From: Planctomycetota bacterium
Lineage (GTDB): Bacteria > Planctomycetota > Planctomycetia > Pirellulales > Pirellulaceae
Assembly: GCA_019347795.1 (NCBI GenBank)
Contig: JAHWKS010000359.1
Location: forward strand, 1-6,343
Direction: 5' to 3'
Length of the DNA: 6,343 bases
Shown here: positions 5,993-6,343 of the stretch, one piece after another
How positions within the stretch are numbered: the stretch's first letter is position 1
Layout of the letters: each line of letters opens with the position of its first letter
Translations under genes and position numbers: made by a program
Notes under the pieces: model-generated
Seen by the model: only the letters and a program-made list of their open reading frames with translations
Told to the model about the DNA's origin: nothing
Database searches by the model: none

Positions 5993-6028
5993 GCGGGGCG
6001 GACGCGACGCGAATAAAAAGCCTGGTTC

Positions 6029-6060
6029 TCATTCTGCGACAGTGCGTTTCATTCTGAAAC
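6029..6060 (+). promoter_or_regulatory. Two operator-like motifs in tandem, 20 bp apart
   Basis: TCATTCTGCGAC (6029-6040) and TCATTCTGAAAC (6049-6060) agree at 10 of 12 positions and are spaced exactly 20 bp, two helix turns. The second lies inside a perfect inverted repeat, GTTTCA-TTC-TGAAAC (6046-6060). They sit about 110-145 bp before the transcription start predicted from the -24/-12 element, where activators of sigma-54 polymerase usually bind. The activator is unknown and binding is inferred. Confidence 0.35.
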
Positions 6061-6145
6061 AGGTTGTCCCGCGCCGGCAGCGGAGAAACAATGAATCAGC
6101 GTTCCAAAACAGCCGGAAACGGACGAAGGCGCCGGAAATTGCTGA

Positions 6146-6162
6146 TTGGCCCGCCGCTTGCT
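6146..6162 (+). promoter_or_regulatory. Candidate sigma-54 (-24/-12) promoter of the plus-strand gene
   Basis: TTGGCCCGCCGCTTGCT matches the RpoN consensus YTGGCACGrNNNTTGCW at all but two defined positions (C for A, C for r). The invariant GG (6148-6149) and GC (6160-6161) are exactly 10 bp apart. Transcription would start near 6173, giving a leader of about 45 nt to the ATG at 6218. If real, the downstream gene needs RpoN and an ATP-driven activator. Confidence 0.5.
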
Positions 6163-6207
6163 TCTCACCCTATCACATCCACGATTCGCCAACCCCCGAC
6201 CCGCATC

Positions 6208-6213
6208 GGGAGG
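6208..6213 (+). promoter_or_regulatory. Ribosome binding site of the right-edge gene
   Basis: GGGAGG lies four bases before the ATG at 6218. The spacing is slightly short but the match is good, and it supports this start over other frames in the region. Confidence 0.6.
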
Positions 6214-6217
6214 CGCC

Positions 6218-6343
6218 ATGAATCTACCATCTTCAAACAATCCTGCTAAAACGCCGCTCACGGGTCCAGGTCGCGACGACGCCCTCCTGTGCGACGTAAA
6301 CTTCTCTGAGCAATCACTTTGCGACCTCGCGGCGTGGATGGAT
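6218..6343 (+). CDS. N-terminal fragment of an unrecognised protein, cut by the window end
   Basis: Forty-two codons stay open from the ATG at 6218 to the last base. The first 20 residues are polar and probably disordered (Asn, Ser, Pro, Thr, Gly). They are followed by RDDALLCDVNFSEQSLCDLAAWMD, which could begin a helical domain. There is no signal peptide and no membrane segment. I do not recognise a family and give no function. Support for it being a real gene is the ribosome site at 6208-6213, the -24/-12 promoter candidate upstream, and its divergent position relative to the minus-strand coiled-coil gene. This frame was not among the longer open frames because it is incomplete. Confidence 0.6.
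   Translation, partial: MNLPSSNNPAKTPLTGPGRDDALLCDVNFSEQSLCDLAAWMD

Larger units (their letters stand above)
5834..6217. other. Divergent intergenic region, no gene
   Basis: This 384-bp stretch separates the minus-strand coiled-coil gene from the plus-strand gene at 6218. Short open frames here have no convincing ribosome site or recognisable product. It holds a candidate promoter on each strand and a pair of short similar motifs 20 bp apart (6029-6040 and 6049-6060). I see no tRNA, riboswitch or terminator in it. Confidence 0.6.

Noticed and set aside
6023..6037. Second GG-10-GC match to a -24/-12 promoter
   Set aside because: Only the invariant GG and GC agree; the rest of the consensus (CACG, TTGC) is missing, unlike the site at 6146-6162.

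Overview
The window looks like a GC-rich planctomycete, probably of the Pirellulales type. I base this on recognising the families by eye: a Ser/Thr kinase with a multi-pass membrane tail, an FHA protein with an N-terminal helical region, a membrane-anchored coiled-coil protein and an ECF-type sigma factor. All match protein types I associate with Planctomycetota, and no database search was possible. The first 12 bases equal the 3' end of the standard Illumina adapter, so this is a raw contig end.

Layout. Almost everything is read on the minus strand, so transcription runs from high to low coordinates. At the right edge a gene starts on the plus strand (6218 onward, incomplete). A 384-bp divergent intergenic region (5834-6217) separates it from the minus-strand genes and holds a good -24/-12 (sigma-54) promoter candidate facing right. 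The minus-strand genes in order are: a coiled-coil membrane protein (5833-5033) ending in a clear rho-independent terminator (4962-4928); an FHA-domain protein (4836-3355); a transmembrane Ser/Thr kinase (3100-1010); a small two-helix membrane protein (997-311), coupled to the kinase by a 12-nt gap; and the first 58 codons of an ECF-like sigma factor (188 to the contig end).

Two copies of a 75-bp palindromic element (215-289 and 4850-4924, in opposite orientation) bracket the FHA-kinase-membrane-protein block. They have the GTAG-headed hairpins typical of REP elements. A third, unrelated hairpin with a GTAG foot lies upstream of the kinase.

How the genes may work together (inference). Kinase, phosphopeptide-recognition-like FHA protein, small exported or membrane protein and sigma factor lie in one direction and could form a signal-to-transcription route: membrane input, protein phosphorylation, FHA docking, promoter choice by the sigma factor. 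Two cautions apply. The FHA folds lack the residues that normally read phosphothreonine, and the sigma factor and FHA gene are each separated from their upstream neighbour by a REP element.
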